Below are positions 42,101-54,657 of a DNA stretch of 64,000 nucleotides, in pieces (the stretch's first letter is position 1; each line of letters opens with the position of its first letter). A program made the translations under genes and the position numbers. The stretch comes from Paulinella micropora (Eukaryota; Cercozoa; Imbricatea; Euglyphida; Paulinellidae). The notes under the pieces are model-generated. The model did no database searches and was not told the origin of the DNA. It saw nothing but the letters and a program-made list of their open reading frames with translations. The stretch spans positions 1 to 64,000 of the forward strand of contig WBZZ01004779.1 of the NCBI GenBank assembly GCA_019918135.1, in the 5' to 3' direction.

Positions 42101-44275
42101 AGGGAGGCTTCCGCCCGGGGCGTCGCACTACGGATCAGGTCTTTACCCTTTGGCAGAGGTTGAAGGGGCGTCAGCAGCAGAAGCGGGAGTCGTATGTCCT
42201 GTTCGTCGATCTACGCAAGGCTTTCCCGTCTGTTTGGAGAGATGGCCTATTTGAGAGGCTCTGGAAGCTGGGTGTAAGGGGCAAGCTCTGGCGCACGCTA
42301 CGCAGGTGCTACGAGCAGACTTCGTCGCAAGTGCTAGTTGATGGAGCACTCACCCCCGAAGTACTGGAGGGTATAGGCGTCCAACAGGGGTCCCCTCTCT
42401 CTCCCACACTCTTCAACGTCTTTATGGATGAGCTGTGTGATCGGCTGGCGAGTGCCCTCAAGATCACGGATGTGAAGCGGCTGAACGACATCAAGGCACT
42501 TCTATACGCGGACGACGTGGCCCTCATCGCTCACAGTCGCACCGAGCTCCAGAAGATGGTCAATGTTGTGGCCAAGTTCGCGGAAGATTACCGGCTGGAA
42601 GTCAACTTGAAGCCCGGCAAGACGGAAATCATGCCCATTTACACGTCGAGCAAGGCAAAACGACCAAGTATCAGGGAGCGAGGTGAGCCCGTGGTGTGGT
42701 TTCGCGGCCAGAAGCTTTGTGTCACCAGTCAGTACAAGTACCTGGGAGTGGTTATCACCGACGACCTGAAGTCGAAGGAGCAGGCCCTGCGGGCTACGCG
42801 TGTCACTGAAGTCGCCACCGCAGGTTGGTACTCTTTGTGGTGTGCAGGTGAGATACAAGCTAGGTATCGCTTCATGTGCTGGAATCAACTTGTGGGAGCC
42901 AAGCTGAAGTACGCCTTCGATGTCTGGCGTGCCCCCGTATCGCAGCTCACCAAGCTGGAGGCAGCAATGCTGCGCCCCGTGAGGATGATTCTCGGCATCA
43001 GCCCTAAGACAAGCAAGTCGATTACACTCTTTCTGGCGCGCTCTTTGAGTGCGGAGCGTTTGCGGCGGGCGGCGCAACTGAAGTTCTATGGACGGCTGCG
43101 TGTTCTACCGGAGGAGCGATTTCCTGTCATCGCATCTCAAGTCAAATCCGACTGGACTGCGGAGGCCGAAGGCGCTATCAGTGGCTCAATGGATCTACAA
43201 CAAGGGCTTCAGGAGCTCCTAAATAGCTCAGAGAAGGACCTCGAGGGTTGGAGCTCGACTGTGGACAAGTGGGCCCTTCGGCAGGACGTCAAGATGGTAC
43301 AGCAACTGATGTGGGACAAGCGAGAGGCAGGCAGCGATCTTACTGATGGCCTGTGAGTCATCCTAAGACAAGTCTTTGGAACTAAGGAGTTCCCAAGATG
43401 GGCAGCCCTTGATGATGCGCATTATAATCTGCTTCGGAGAAGGTTGCTCAGCTGCAACAACTGCCTTCGGCAGCAAGTTGGTCAGTGGCATATCCCCTCG
43501 CTGCTTCTGTTGTCATGATGATGTCAATGAGTCCCTTGCGCACTTCTTATGGGATTGCCCCATGCATGAGGCGAGACGTAAGCAGCTGTTGCTGAGTATG
43601 CAGAGGCTCGGTGGCATGGCTGTGGGGGGTGCTGAGGGGGATGGAGGGAGTGAGGAGGGTGGTGAGGTCGTAGGCGGTGAGGTTGTGGTGGAGGAAGTGT
43701 TGCTTGGGCGGGAGCGGGAGGGCTCTGTGCGGCAGGGTTGGGATGATATGTCGCCTGTGGATCAATCACGATTGTTTTGTAAGTTTTTTCAGGGGAAGTC
43801 GCGCTTCCGCAGTAACTTTAGGCTTGCTGCGTTGTTAGGGGTTACAGCGTTGCGTCCCCCTCCAAAGTTGGATGTGTTGTTTGGATCATATGTGTCTGAG
43901 CGTTGGTCTGCTAGGGAGGGTAAAAGGGAGGAGCTTGGGGTGGAGGATGGGGACGAGGAGGTGATTGATCTCACTGAGGTTCCATCAGCTTCTGTCGCAC
44001 CCTCTCTCCCAAGTGACGTTGATGTTGCGCGGCGCGGCAGTCCGCGCAGTGTGGACGTCCTGGCTAGAGAGAGGTGTTCGGGAGCGCAGCGTAGTGTCTC
44101 CGAGTTCTTCTCTTCAGCTAACACCCTCGCATCTAGCTCTTCATGCACTTCACAGCCCCCATCTGCCCCTGCTGTTGCTGCTATGTCTGTTTGGTGTTCT
44201 GACAATGCGTTGGGATCGGCTAACCCCGGTGACCCAATGGACGCACATGTCCAGGATCTGGATCTGATGCTATAG
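39185..44275 (+). pseudogene. LINE polyprotein relic, copy 4
   Basis: Shared lesions: G run 39555-39558, TGA 40137-40139, TGA 40272-40274, T-run change near 40535, TGA 43354-43356 and the 8-bp loss near 43470. The private frameshifts near 40669 and 40900 split the end of the endonuclease (TDHK at ~40883) from the RT. The frame 40897-43356 carries the complete RT motifs, with LKSKEQ instead of LKWKEQ. The finger is in the frame ending at 44275. Confidence 0.9.
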
Positions 44276-44287
44276 TCTGAGGAAGCC

Positions 44288-44359
<72 letters not shown>

Positions 44360-44376
44360 CATTATTATTATTATTA
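44288..44376 (+). repeat. (TAT)n microsatellite, LINE copy 4 tail
   Basis: About 29 units with one CATT. Confidence 0.95.
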
Positions 44377-44548
44377 GGGAGTACATAGGCCATCGGTCCT
44401 TTCCATGGGCTGATTGGTATAAAGCTACTAGAGTAATGTTCTATGCCGTCACTTCCTTTATTCCACCGATTGGTGTGGAGACTTTCCTTATGGAATGGAG
44501 GACTGGATGCACATGGCCTTTTGGCTCAGCATTCGGCAGGAGGTACAC
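44377..44548 (+). mobile_element. G element
   Basis: ATTCGGCAGGAGGTACAC end and AAGCTACTAG, both as in the copy after LINE copy 1. Confidence 0.85.
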
Positions 44549-44605
<57 letters not shown>

Positions 44606-44871
44606 GGACACCGTGATAGCCCAGTGGTCAAGTTCTACCATCTGGGCCCTGTCGCCAGTTCGATTCCCGTCGGTGCCACCAGTATTTTCATTGAACATAC
44701 CGATCCGTCTGGACCAGTATTTTCATTGAACATACCGGCCCGTCTGGAAGTGTTGGAACTGCCCTTGCGGGGGTGTCATTACAGCCTATCGTCAATTCTT
44801 CGTACTCCCCTCACGGATGAGACGATGGAGGCGCATGTGCAGAAATGCATCAGCCATTGACAGAGAAGCAC
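44606..44871 (+). mobile_element. SINE, full length
   Basis: CATTACAGCCTATC and CTCACGGATGAG variants, shared with the copy at 6595. Confidence 0.9.
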
Positions 44872-44905
44872 TATTATTATTATTATTTTTATTATTATTA
44901 TCAGT

Positions 44906-45172
44906 GGCACCGCGATAGCCCAGTGGTTAAAGTCTACCATCTGGGCCCTGTCGCCAGTTCGATTCCCGTCGGTGCCACCAGTATTTTCATTGAACATACC
45001 GGTCTATTTCTGGACCAGTATTTTCATTGAACATATCGGCCCGTCTGGAAGTGTTGGAACTGCCCTTGCGGGGGTGTCATTAGAGCTTATCGTCAATTCT
45101 TCGTACTCCCCTCACGGGTGAGACGATGGAGGCGCATGTGCAGAAATGCATCAGCCATTGACAGAGAGGCAC
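44906..45172 (+). mobile_element. SINE, GGCACCGCG head variant
   Basis: Counterpart of 36404-36670. The tail reads GAGAGGCAC. Confidence 0.88.
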
Positions 45173-45218
<46 letters not shown>

Positions 45219-45246
45219 ATTATTATTATCATTATTATTATTATTA
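45173..45246 (+). repeat. Interrupted (TAT)n microsatellite
   Basis: Same TATAATTATT break as at 36671-36744. Confidence 0.92.
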
Positions 45247-45418
45247 GGGAGTACATAGGCCATCGGTCCTTTCCATGGGCTGATTGGTATAAAGCTCCTA
45301 GAGTAATGTTCTATGCCGTCACTTCCTTTATTCCACCGATTGGTGTGGAGACTTTCCTTATGGAATGGAGGACTGGATGCACATGGCCTTTTGGCTCAGC
45401 AATCGGCAGGAGGTACAC
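45247..45418 (+). mobile_element. G element
   Basis: AATCGGCAGGAGGTACAC end. Confidence 0.85.
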
Positions 45419-45452
<34 letters not shown>

Positions 45453-45715
45453 GGACACCGTGATAGCCCAGTGGTCAAGTTCTACCATCTGGGCCCTGTC
45501 GCCAGTTCGATTCCCGTCGGTGCCACCAGTATTTTCATTGAACGTAACGATCCGTCTGGAGTATTTTCATTGAACATACCGGCCCGTCTGGAAGTGTTGG
45601 AACTGCCCTTGCGGGGGTGTCATTAGAGCTTATCGTCAATTCTTCGTACTCCCCTCACGGGTGAGACGATGGAGGCGCATGTGCAGAAATGCATCAGCCA
45701 TTGACAGAGAAGCAC
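45453..45715 (+). mobile_element. SINE, full length with small deletion
   Basis: GAACGTAACGATCCG variant; counterpart of 36947. Confidence 0.88.
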
Positions 45716-45748
<33 letters not shown>

Positions 45749-46014
45749 GGACACCGTGATAGCCCAGTGGTCAAGTTCTACCATCTGGGCCCTGTCGCCA
45801 GTTCGATTCCCGTCGGTGCCACCAGTATTTTCATTGAACATACCGATCCGTCTGGACCAGTATTTTCATTGAACATACCGGCCCGTCTGGAAGTGTTGGA
45901 ACTGCCCTTGCGGGGGTGTCATTAGAGCTTATCGTCAATTCTTCGTACTCCCCTCACGGGTGAGACGATGGAGGCGCATGTGCAGAAATGCATCAGCCAT
46001 TGACAGAGAAGCAC
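45749..46014 (+). mobile_element. SINE, full length
   Basis: Main subfamily; counterpart of 37242. Confidence 0.9.
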
Positions 46015-46074
<60 letters not shown>

Positions 46075-46076
46075 TA
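46015..46076 (+). repeat. (TAT)n microsatellite
   Basis: About 20 units, ending TTACTA. Confidence 0.95.
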
Positions 46077-46249
46077 GGGAGTACATAGGCCATCGGTCCC
46101 TTTCCATGGGCAGATTGGTATGAAGCTCCTAGAGTAATGTTCTATGCCGTCACTTCCTTTATTCCACCGATCGGTGTGGAGACTTTCCTTATGGAATGGA
46201 GGACTGGATGCACATGGCCTTTTGGCTCAGCAATTGGCAGGAGATACAC
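46077..46249 (+). mobile_element. G element
   Basis: GATCGGTGTGG variant before a C element. Confidence 0.85.
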
Positions 46250-46283
46250 TATTATTATCGTTATTATTATTATTATTATTATT

Positions 46284-46626
46284 CAGCCCAATGGCCTCAA
46301 GGCGTTAAACTGTGACGCCAACTCATAACCCTTTGGTGGTAGATGCTGGGGAGGAGGGTCGTTGCGCGCGTAAAAGATCTTAAACTCCGCATATGCTGGT
46401 TGATAGCCCAGGACCCAGCAGACACCAGCTTGTTATGGGTGGGGTTTCGAGGCAGCTCTAGTAACCTCGGCTTAGTGCAGTCTTGCCCTCAGGAGCTCCA
46501 TCGGTGGCCCCGATCATCAGGCGAGAGACTGACACGGGGGGGTGGAGGACCTCGAACAAGGGTATTGGAGGCTTATGTCCGTTGAGGATATGCCATTAGC
46601 TGCATCAGTACGCCTCAGATAAAGTA

Positions 46627-46629
<3 letters not shown>
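46284..46629 (+). mobile_element. C element
   Basis: Matches the copy at 37774. Confidence 0.8.

Positions 46630-46716
<87 letters not shown>
46630..46716 (+). repeat. (TAT)n microsatellite between C element and LINE copy 5
   Basis: About 29 units. Confidence 0.95.
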
Positions 46717-47015
46717 GGAGGGGTGCACAAGATGGCACTCCATGGGAAGAGGAGGTGGTTGGGCCTCTCCCCACGAAGGTGACCGCTTGGGGAGGGCGGT
46801 CACCGGGATATGCGCAACTCTCAACTGGGCATTACTCGGTAGGGGTTCGGCCAGGCAGGTTGTGGGGTTGTCTGTTGGATTGTTGGTTGGCTCGTTTTTC
46901 TTGGCTGTTGGGTTGGGTCTGGTTTCCTGGTTAGCCCATTTTCGCCGAATTTCCTGCCGAGTAAATGCCTGGGGGCTTCCAGTTCCGGTTTGGTGATCTT
47001 GTTGAGGTGAGCATT

Positions 47016-47155
47016 GGGAGGAAACAGTACCGAGATGGGTTGAAGATAGGATTCACATTGAGCCGAGATGGGGCCGAGTTGGCCTGTTCCAACTCGGCTC
47101 CATTTCGGCTTCATGTTAATCCTATCTTCATCCTATCTGGGTTTTGTCTCCTCCC
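47016..47155 (+). repeat. Long inverted repeat in LINE 5' UTR, copy 5
   Basis: As at 201-340. Confidence 0.85.
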
Positions 47156-47705
47156 TATCTTCGCTTCTTCGGGGTTGCATAACTGGAATACATGATGACG
47201 CGCACGTTGGAGAGGGGCTTCAGTCGGTCCCAATGCCTTGCCAGTGCCTTGCTGCGTTGCCGTGCCTTGCCCCATGCAGTCACACCCTCCACCGTTGCAT
47301 TTCTAACTGAGCAGCTTCGGCTGGGATTACTATACTTGTCTGTAAGACCCTATAGGTACCGCTAGGTTCGCGCCTTCTATACCCACGTGGGGGAAGGAGT
47401 TTCAGCGGCACGCCGTCCGATCTGGCTCCACTCGGGGACACCCGTACCTCATGATGTGTATTGTTAGGAGCTGCTGAAAGTCCATATGGCATGAGAGTAG
47501 AGGCGTTGGCGATGCGATGGAGAGTGTGTGTAGCGCGTGAGGCAGGTTCTGGCGACGCTGGGGTGCTGGCGGGCGCCGAAGGGCACGAAGCGACGCGGCA
47601 GCGTCCAGTGACACCGGCGGAAATGCGTGTAGTGTGTGTTGCAGATACCGCCGATGCTATTTGCATGGGCGGGCGCTTTCCTCGGCGTAAAGAGGCGCGG
47701 CGGTG

Positions 47706-50700
47706 ATGGCCAGTGACATTGGCCGTCTACTACTCTCAATGGATTACAAATACGCGAAGCACGGAGCTACCACTGTGGCCCTTATGGGACAGGGTAGAAT
47801 CGCCGAAGACCTGGACAATCCCCGTGGGAATGCCTCTTCGACAGGCTCTGGCCCGATGTCCCAGGATGGGAGGATGAGGGCTCGCGTATATGACGGAATT
47901 CCTGAACCACGTGGAGAGGCTATCTTAGCTGCGCCTCATCCTTCCTCCCCAAACCTGGCACACGGGTCGGCGCTTCAACATAAGGCGAGCGGCGCTATAT
48001 GGCAGATGGCACCGCCGCCTCGACGGTACCGGCGGGTAGATCGGTACGACAAGGACGGGCGTAATCTGATTGTCTGGGGCTCTCAGAACGCGCCAATCTA
48101 CAGGAGATCGCCTCCAAAATGAGCGGTCTTGGTCTGGTGGTCCCGGTAATGGAGCGGCAAGGCCAGCGAATGTCTCGTCACCTGGAGCTGGTCTACGAGG
48201 ACGATGACAGCAGGCAGACGGCGTTGCAGCAACTCAAACATCTCAAATTCTTTGGCAGAGGGGTCAATGTGGCCCTTGGGCGCAGGTTCAGGGACAGGGA
48301 ACGTGTCCGAAGGCTTATTCGCATCCATCTGTGTGGGAAAGCGGCGGTCCGGAAGGAGGAAGCTGCGACGGGATATCGCGTCTTGCCTCTGCATGAAGAA
48401 TGTGTCGATGATGTGCAGGTGGTGTCTTCGGAATTGGCTGCCGATGCACCTAAGTGTGTGTCTGAGTGTGCTGATGTGTATGTGGTGCCCCTGCATTCGG
48501 CGGCCAGTGCAGTGGGGGACCAACCTGCGCAAGCACCTGCAGAGGGGGGCAGCACGAGGGCGGAAGCCAAGCGCGGCCGTCGGGTCCGGAAACGAGCCAA
48601 GAAGCACCGCTCCAAGCAGTTCGATACCGGCTTCAAGCTACTCGTCGCGAGTCACAACTGACAGGGTAAAACGGGATACGACAACGTAGGCACGGCGGAA
48701 TGGGCATCATTCTACAAGCACGAGGGCTGGCTAGTCATCGGGGCTCAGGAGCACCGCATGGGCAAGAAGCAACTTTCCAAATGCAGCCTGGATTGATTCC
48801 GGATTTTTGGAAAACCTGCGGAGGTCAGCGAGAAAAATCGCTGCAAGGGTGGGGTTCTATTCACGGTGGCTAACTTCCTTGGTCCGTATTGCAACCTGGT
48901 GTCAGCCCCCGTCGACCACCGGCAGCAAGTGTGGCTGCGTATCGCCTCGGGTGTTACCGGCGCTCAGGATATCTATGTGGGCAACGGCTACTTTCCCCAG
49001 GAAACGCAGGAAGAAGAGTCGTCAGAGGCGTATGCGGCCTGGCAGGCAGCTATAGCTTTTTTGGAGAGCCAAAGGTCTTGTGGTCACGGTGGCGGATGCC
49101 AACGCGAAGCTCGGGCCGGCATGCAGCCAAAAAGAGGAGGGCATCGTCGGTCAGCACGGGGAGGTCGATGATAAGGGAGCACCGGTACGCTTGGAGAACG
49201 GCAAGAGACTCGCGGCTGTCCTCGTCGCTACGGGCCTGCGAAATCTGAGCGGCTTCTCGTGCCCAGTGGAAGGGTCCTACTGGTGGTCCCGGTGTGAGCA
49301 GCGCTGCATGGGCACAGGCAAGCACCTCCTCGATTACATCTTCGCGTCGCCTGGCTTGGCATCTGGAGCAAAGTTCGGAGTATGCGAAGATGATCTTGAT
49401 ACGGACCACAAGGCAGTATGGGCCGAACTGACGTGGAGCGGCCAGCGCCGACCAAAGCGGGCTGCGAAACCTTACAGGTCCTTTCGTGTTGATAAGCTTA
49501 TTGGTGCTGTCTCGGGTAATGATCACGCTGCGAAGCAAGCGCTGGATTATCTACGCGACAAGTTCGATGACGTATTCCAGCATTGTCTACAGAAGCTTGG
49601 AGTGCATCAGCTGCCTGAGCTTGACCTATCGGGTGGTGCCGACAGCCAACGGGTGGTAGATGACGTCACCGAGCGAGTGGCGCATTCCTTCCGAATGGCG
49701 GCGCACCGGGTCCTTGGCTCCAGATGTATACGACCCCGTTTCACCAACAATTGGTTCGACGGGGAGCTAAAGGAGCTCATTCAACAGCGCCGGGAGGCCT
49801 ACGCAGCATACAGGAGGGATGAATCGAATGCGGAAGCCCGTCTGAATTGGCTACGGCTCCGCAAGCAAACTCGGAAGGCAACTCGGGCCAAGAAGTCCGC
49901 CTCCTTCGAGCAAGTGCAGGAAGAAGCGGTCAAATGTCAACGCGAGCAATCCTCAAAGCGCTTTTGGCTACTCGCGAAGCGGCTTGGCGGGGCACGCAGA
50001 ACGAAGGTCTCCGCGCCGGTGCAAAGGGAGGATGGCTCACTGGCGTGTACGCTGCCGGAAAAGATCGCTCGGTGGGAGGAATTTCGGAAAAATTCAGTGA
50101 AGCCACGGGAAAATCCGGCTAGTGCGGCTGTTGTGGTGGAGTGCTGTGCAGAAGCAGGCTCGCTGGAGTGGGAGGAAGCCGAAGCTAAGTGGCAGTTCCA
50201 CTGGAACGATCGCTTCAGAGATGAGGTGGCACGGGCTATGAAGGAACACGAAGTAGGTGAAGACACTTGCGAAGAGCTGGACAAGCCGTTCACGCAAGAG
50301 GAGGTCCTTGCAAGGCAACGTGCCCTGAATAACCACAAAGCTTGTGGCGAGGACAAAGTGAAGAACGAGATGCTCAAGTATGGCGGCGCCTACATCAATG
50401 GCTACTTAACGCAGTACTTCAACTGGATTCGAGAAGCCGAGAGGACTCCAAAAGCTTGGGGCAAGGGAATCATCGTCAATATCCCCAAGGGTGGGGATCC
50501 TACGGATCCTGACAACTGGAGGGATATCTCGATGATCAGTTGCCTTGGTAAGCTGTATCTGTCCTTATTAGCTACTCGTCTAACGCTCTTCGTGGATGGC
50601 CCGGATAAGCTACGTCCAGAGCAGGGAGGCTTCCGCCCGGGGCGTCGCACTACGGATCAGGTCTTTACCCTTTGGCAGAGGTTGAAGGGGCGTCAGCAGC

Positions 50701-52785
50701 AGAAGCGGGAGTCGTATGTCCTGTTCGTCGATCTACGCAAGGCTTTCCCGTCTGTTTGGAGAGATGGCCTATTTGAGAGGCTCTGGAAGCTGGGTGTAAG
50801 GGGCAAGCTCTGGCGCACGCTACGCAGGTGCTACGAGCAGACTTCGTCGCAAGTGCTAGTTGATGGAGCACTCACCCCCGAAGTACTGGAGGGTATAGGC
50901 GTCCAACAGGGGTCCCCTCTCTCTCCCACACTCTTCAACGTCTTTATGGATGAGCTGTGTGATCGGCTGGCGAGTGCCCTCAAGATCACGGATGTGAAGC
51001 GGCTGAACGACATCAAGGCACTTCTATACGCGGACGACGTGGCCCTCATCGCTCACAGTCGCACCGAGCTCCAGAAGATGGTCAATGTTGTGGCCAAGTT
51101 CGCGGAAGATTACCGGCTGGAAGTCAACTTGAAGCCCGGCAAGACGGAAATCATGCCCATTTACACGTCGAGCAAGGCAAAACGACCAAGTATCAGGGAG
51201 CGAGGTGAGCCCGTGGTGTGGTTTCGCGGCCAGAAGCTTTGTGTCACCAGTCAGTACAAGTACCTGGGAGTGGTTATCACCGACGACCTGAAGTCGAAGG
51301 AGCAGGCCCTGCGGGCTACGCGTGTCACTGAAGTCGCCACCGCAGGTTGGTACTCTTTGTGGTGTGCAGGTGAGATACAAGCTAGGTATCGCTTCATGTG
51401 CTGGAATCAACTTGTGGGAGCCAAGCTGAAGTACGCCTTCGATGTCTGGCGTGCCCCCGTATCGCAGCTCACCAAGCTGGAGGCAGCAATGCTGCGCCCC
51501 GTGAGGATGATTCTCGGCATCAGCCCTAAGACAAGCAAGTCGATTACACTCTTTCTGGCGCGCTCTTTGAGTGCGGAGCGTTTGCGGCGGGCGGCGCAAC
51601 TGAAGTTCTATGGACGGCTGCGTGTTCTACCGGAGGAGCGATTTCCTGTCATCGCATCTCAAGTCAAATCCGACTGGACTGCGGAGGCCGAAGGCGCTAT
51701 CAGTGGCTCAATGGATCTACAACAAGGGCTTCAGGAGCTCCTAAATAGCTCAGAGAAGGACCTCGAGGGTTGGAGCTCGACTGTGGACAAGTGGGCCCTT
51801 CGGCAGGACGTCAAGATGGTACAGCAACTGATGTGGGACAAGCGAGAGGCAGGCAGCGATCTTACTGATGGCCTGTGAGTCATCCTAAGACAAGTCTTTG
51901 GAACTAAGGAGTTCCCAAGATGGGCAGCCCTTGATGATGCGCATTATAATCTGCTTCGGAGAAGGTTGCTCAGCTGCAACAACTGCCTTCGGCAGCAAGT
52001 TGGTCAGTGGCATATCCCCTCGCTGCTTCTGTTGTCATGATGATGTCAATGAGTCCCTTGCGCACTTCTTATGGGATTGCCCCATGCATGAGGCGAGACG
52101 TAAGCAGCTGTTGCTGAGTATGCAGAGGCTCGGTGGCATGGCTGTGGGGGGTGCTGAGGGGGATGGAGGGAGTGAGGAGGGTGGTGAGGTCGTAGGCGGT
52201 GAGGTTGTGGTGGAGGAAGTGTTGCTTGGGCGGGAGCGGGAGGGCTCTGTGCGGCAGGGTTGGGATGATATGTCGCCTGTGGATCAATCACGATTGTTTT
52301 GTAAGTTTTTTCAGGGGAAGTCGCGCTTCCGCAGTAACTTTAGGCTTGCTGCGTTGTTAGGGGTTACAGCGTTGCGTCCCCCTCCAAAGTTGGATGTGTT
52401 GTTTGGATCATGTGTGTCTGAGCGTTGGTCTGCTAGGGAGGGTAAAAGGGAGGAGGATGGGGACGAGGAGGTGATTGATCTCACTGAGGTTCCATCAGCT
52501 TCTGTCGCACCCTCTCTCCCAAGTGACGTTGATGTTGCGCGGCGCGGCAGTCCGCGCAGTGTGGACGTCCTGGCTAGAGAGAGGTGTTCGGGAGCGCAGC
52601 GTAGTGTCTCCGAGTTCTTCTCTTCAGCTAACACCCTCGCATCTAGCTCTTCATGCACTTCACAGCCCCCATCTGCCCCTGCTGTTGCTGCTATGTCTGT
52701 TTGGTGTTCTGACAATGCGTTGGGATCGGCTAACCCCGGTGACCCAATGGACGCACATGTCCAGGATCTGGATCTGATGCTATAG
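47706..52785 (+). pseudogene. LINE polyprotein relic, copy 5
   Basis: Shared lesions: G run 48076-48079, TGA 48659-48661, TGA 48794-48796, T-run change near 49058, TGA 51876-51878 and the 8-bp loss near 51992. The frame 49080-51878 (932 codons) is the longest RT frame among the dead copies. It covers the last part of the endonuclease (LLDYIFASPG, TDHKAV), the complete RT and the thumb region, and reaches the shared late stop. Finger frame ends at 52785. Confidence 0.9.
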
Positions 52786-52797
52786 TCTGAGGAAGCC

Positions 52798-52922
<125 letters not shown>

Positions 52923-53094
52923 GGGAGTACATAGGCCATCGGTCCTTTCCATGGGCTGATTGGTATAAAGCTCCTAGAGTAATGTTCTATGCAGTCACTT
53001 CCTTTATTCCACCGATTGGTGTGGAGACTTTCCTTATGGAATGGAGGACTGGATGCACATGGCCTTTTGGCTCAGCAATCGGCAGGAGGTACAC
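52923..53094 (+). mobile_element. G element
   Basis: Has TATGCAGTCAC where most copies have TATGCCGTCAC. Confidence 0.85.
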
Positions 53095-53160
<66 letters not shown>

Positions 53161-53426
53161 GGACACCGTGATAGCCCAGTGGTCAAGTTCTACCATCTGG
53201 GCCCTGTCGCCAGTTCGATTCCCGTCGGTGCCACCAGTATTTTCATTGAACATACCGATCCGTCTGGACCAGTATTTTCATTGAACATACCGGCCCGTCT
53301 GGAAGTGTTGGAACTGCCCTTGCGGGGGTGTCATTAGAGCTTATCGTCAATTCTTCGTACTCCCCTCACGGGTGAGACGATGGAGGCGCATGTGCAGAAA
53401 TGCATCAGCCATTGACAGAGAAGCAC
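53161..53426 (+). mobile_element. SINE, full length
   Basis: Main subfamily. Confidence 0.9.
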
Positions 53427-53461
<35 letters not shown>

Positions 53462-53642
53462 GGGAGTACATAGGCCATCGGTCCTTTCCATGGGCTGATT
53501 GGTATAAAGCTCCTAGAGTAATGTTCTATGCAGTCACTTCCTTTATTCCACCGATTGGTGTGGAGACTTTCCTTATGGAATGGAGGACTGGATGCACATG
53601 GCCTTTTGGCTCAGCAATTGGCAGGAGATACACTAGATACAC
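53462..53642 (+). mobile_element. G element with duplicated terminus
   Basis: TATGCAGTCAC variant. The last bases are repeated (GATACACTAGATACAC) before the TTA tract. Confidence 0.85.

Positions 53643-53741
<99 letters not shown>
53643..53741 (+). repeat. (TAT)n microsatellite
   Basis: About 33 units with one TAATATT break. Confidence 0.95.
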
Positions 53742-54360
53742 GGAGGGGTGCACAGTATGGCACCCCACTGGAAGAGGAGGTGGTTGGGCCTCTTCCCACT
53801 GGTTTCGAGGCTATGTCGTTGTGTTGGCTCCGATGCTATGTTGTTGTGTTGGTTCCGAGGCTATGTAGTTGTGTTGGTTCCGAGGCTCTGTTGTTGTGTG
53901 GGTTCGAAGCTATGTCGATGTGGGTTCCGATGCTATGTTGTTGTGTTGGTTCCGAGGCCATGTCGTTGTGTTGTTTTTTATAAGACATACACCACGTGGG
54001 ATCAAAGGGGTATTTACATTCCGCGATCTAGGGGTGGTGACGGGTTTCGAGGCGTCCCAGATACTTACCACAAAACGTCCTCATGCGCTGGCAGACCGCA
54101 TGAAATGTCTGCTACCCCTGTGAGTACCTCCATGCGGGACCTACCCAGTCTGGTGGAGCTCTCACGCGGGGAAGATCAATCATTTGTAGTTGATTTCCTG
54201 CAAGGTACCCGACACTGTGTGGGTAGTAGGGACTTCCTTTTGGGGCCTTCTATGCAGGATGGTTAGAGTCACTCTTCCCTCCCCAACATACTCACTGTAG
54301 TCCCTGTTGGGTCGAGGGATGGAGGCGCATGGCCCTCGGGCTCAGCCATGACAGATCAAT
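53742..54360 (+). mobile_element. Element X: LINE-like 5' head, minisatellite, shared 3' module (~619 bp)
   Basis: The first ~58 bp (GGAGGGGTGCACAGTATGG...) match the LINE 5' end with about seven differences, then homology stops at TTCCCACTGG. After a minisatellite and ~350 bp of unique sequence it ends GGGATGGAGGCGCATGGCC...GCCATGACAGATCAATA. It has an ATGGC/GCCAT stem, then (AT)n/(ATT)n. No gene recognised. The single copy here looks like a LINE-derived non-autonomous element. Confidence 0.65.
53801..53973 (+). repeat. ~25-bp minisatellite, 7 units, inside element X
   Basis: Unit GGTTCCGAGGCTATGTCG TTGTGTT, with unit starts about every 25 bp from 53801 and point differences between units (GATG/GAGG, TCG/TTG/TAG). 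Confidence 0.9.
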
Positions 54361-54371
54361 ATATATATATA

Positions 54372-54404
<33 letters not shown>

Positions 54405-54405
<1 letters not shown>

Positions 54406-54570
54406 TACTATATCTGAGGCGTACTAATGCAGCTAATGGCATATCCTCAACGGACATAAGCCTCCAATACCCTTGTTCGAGGTCCTCCACCCCCCCGTGT
54501 CAGTCTCTCGCCTGATGATCGGGGCCACCGATGGAGCTCCTGAGGGCAAGACTGCACTAAGCCGAGGTTA
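54405..54570 (-). mobile_element. C element, inverted and 5'-truncated
   Basis: Reverse complement of the last ~166 bp of the C element, starting at AACCTCGGCTT and ending CCTCAGATATAGTAAA into (ATA)n. It is the only short element on the minus strand. Confidence 0.88.
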
Positions 54571-54574
54571 TTCC

Positions 54575-54656
<82 letters not shown>
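54575..54656 (+). repeat. (TAT)n microsatellite
   Basis: About 27 units between the inverted C element and a SINE. Confidence 0.95.

Positions 54657-54657
<1 letters not shown>

Larger units (their letters stand above)
38195..44287 (+). mobile_element. LINE copy 4 (~6.1 kb)
   Basis: Complete ends. Private changes: one G lost near 38495, a two-base loss in the G run near 40024, an extra T near 40669 and one G lost near 40900 (TATGGCCG). Confidence 0.95.
46717..52797 (+). mobile_element. LINE copy 5 (~6.1 kb)
   Basis: Complete ends. Private changes: one G lost near 47563 in the 5' UTR and a 12-bp in-frame loss near 52455. Confidence 0.95.
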
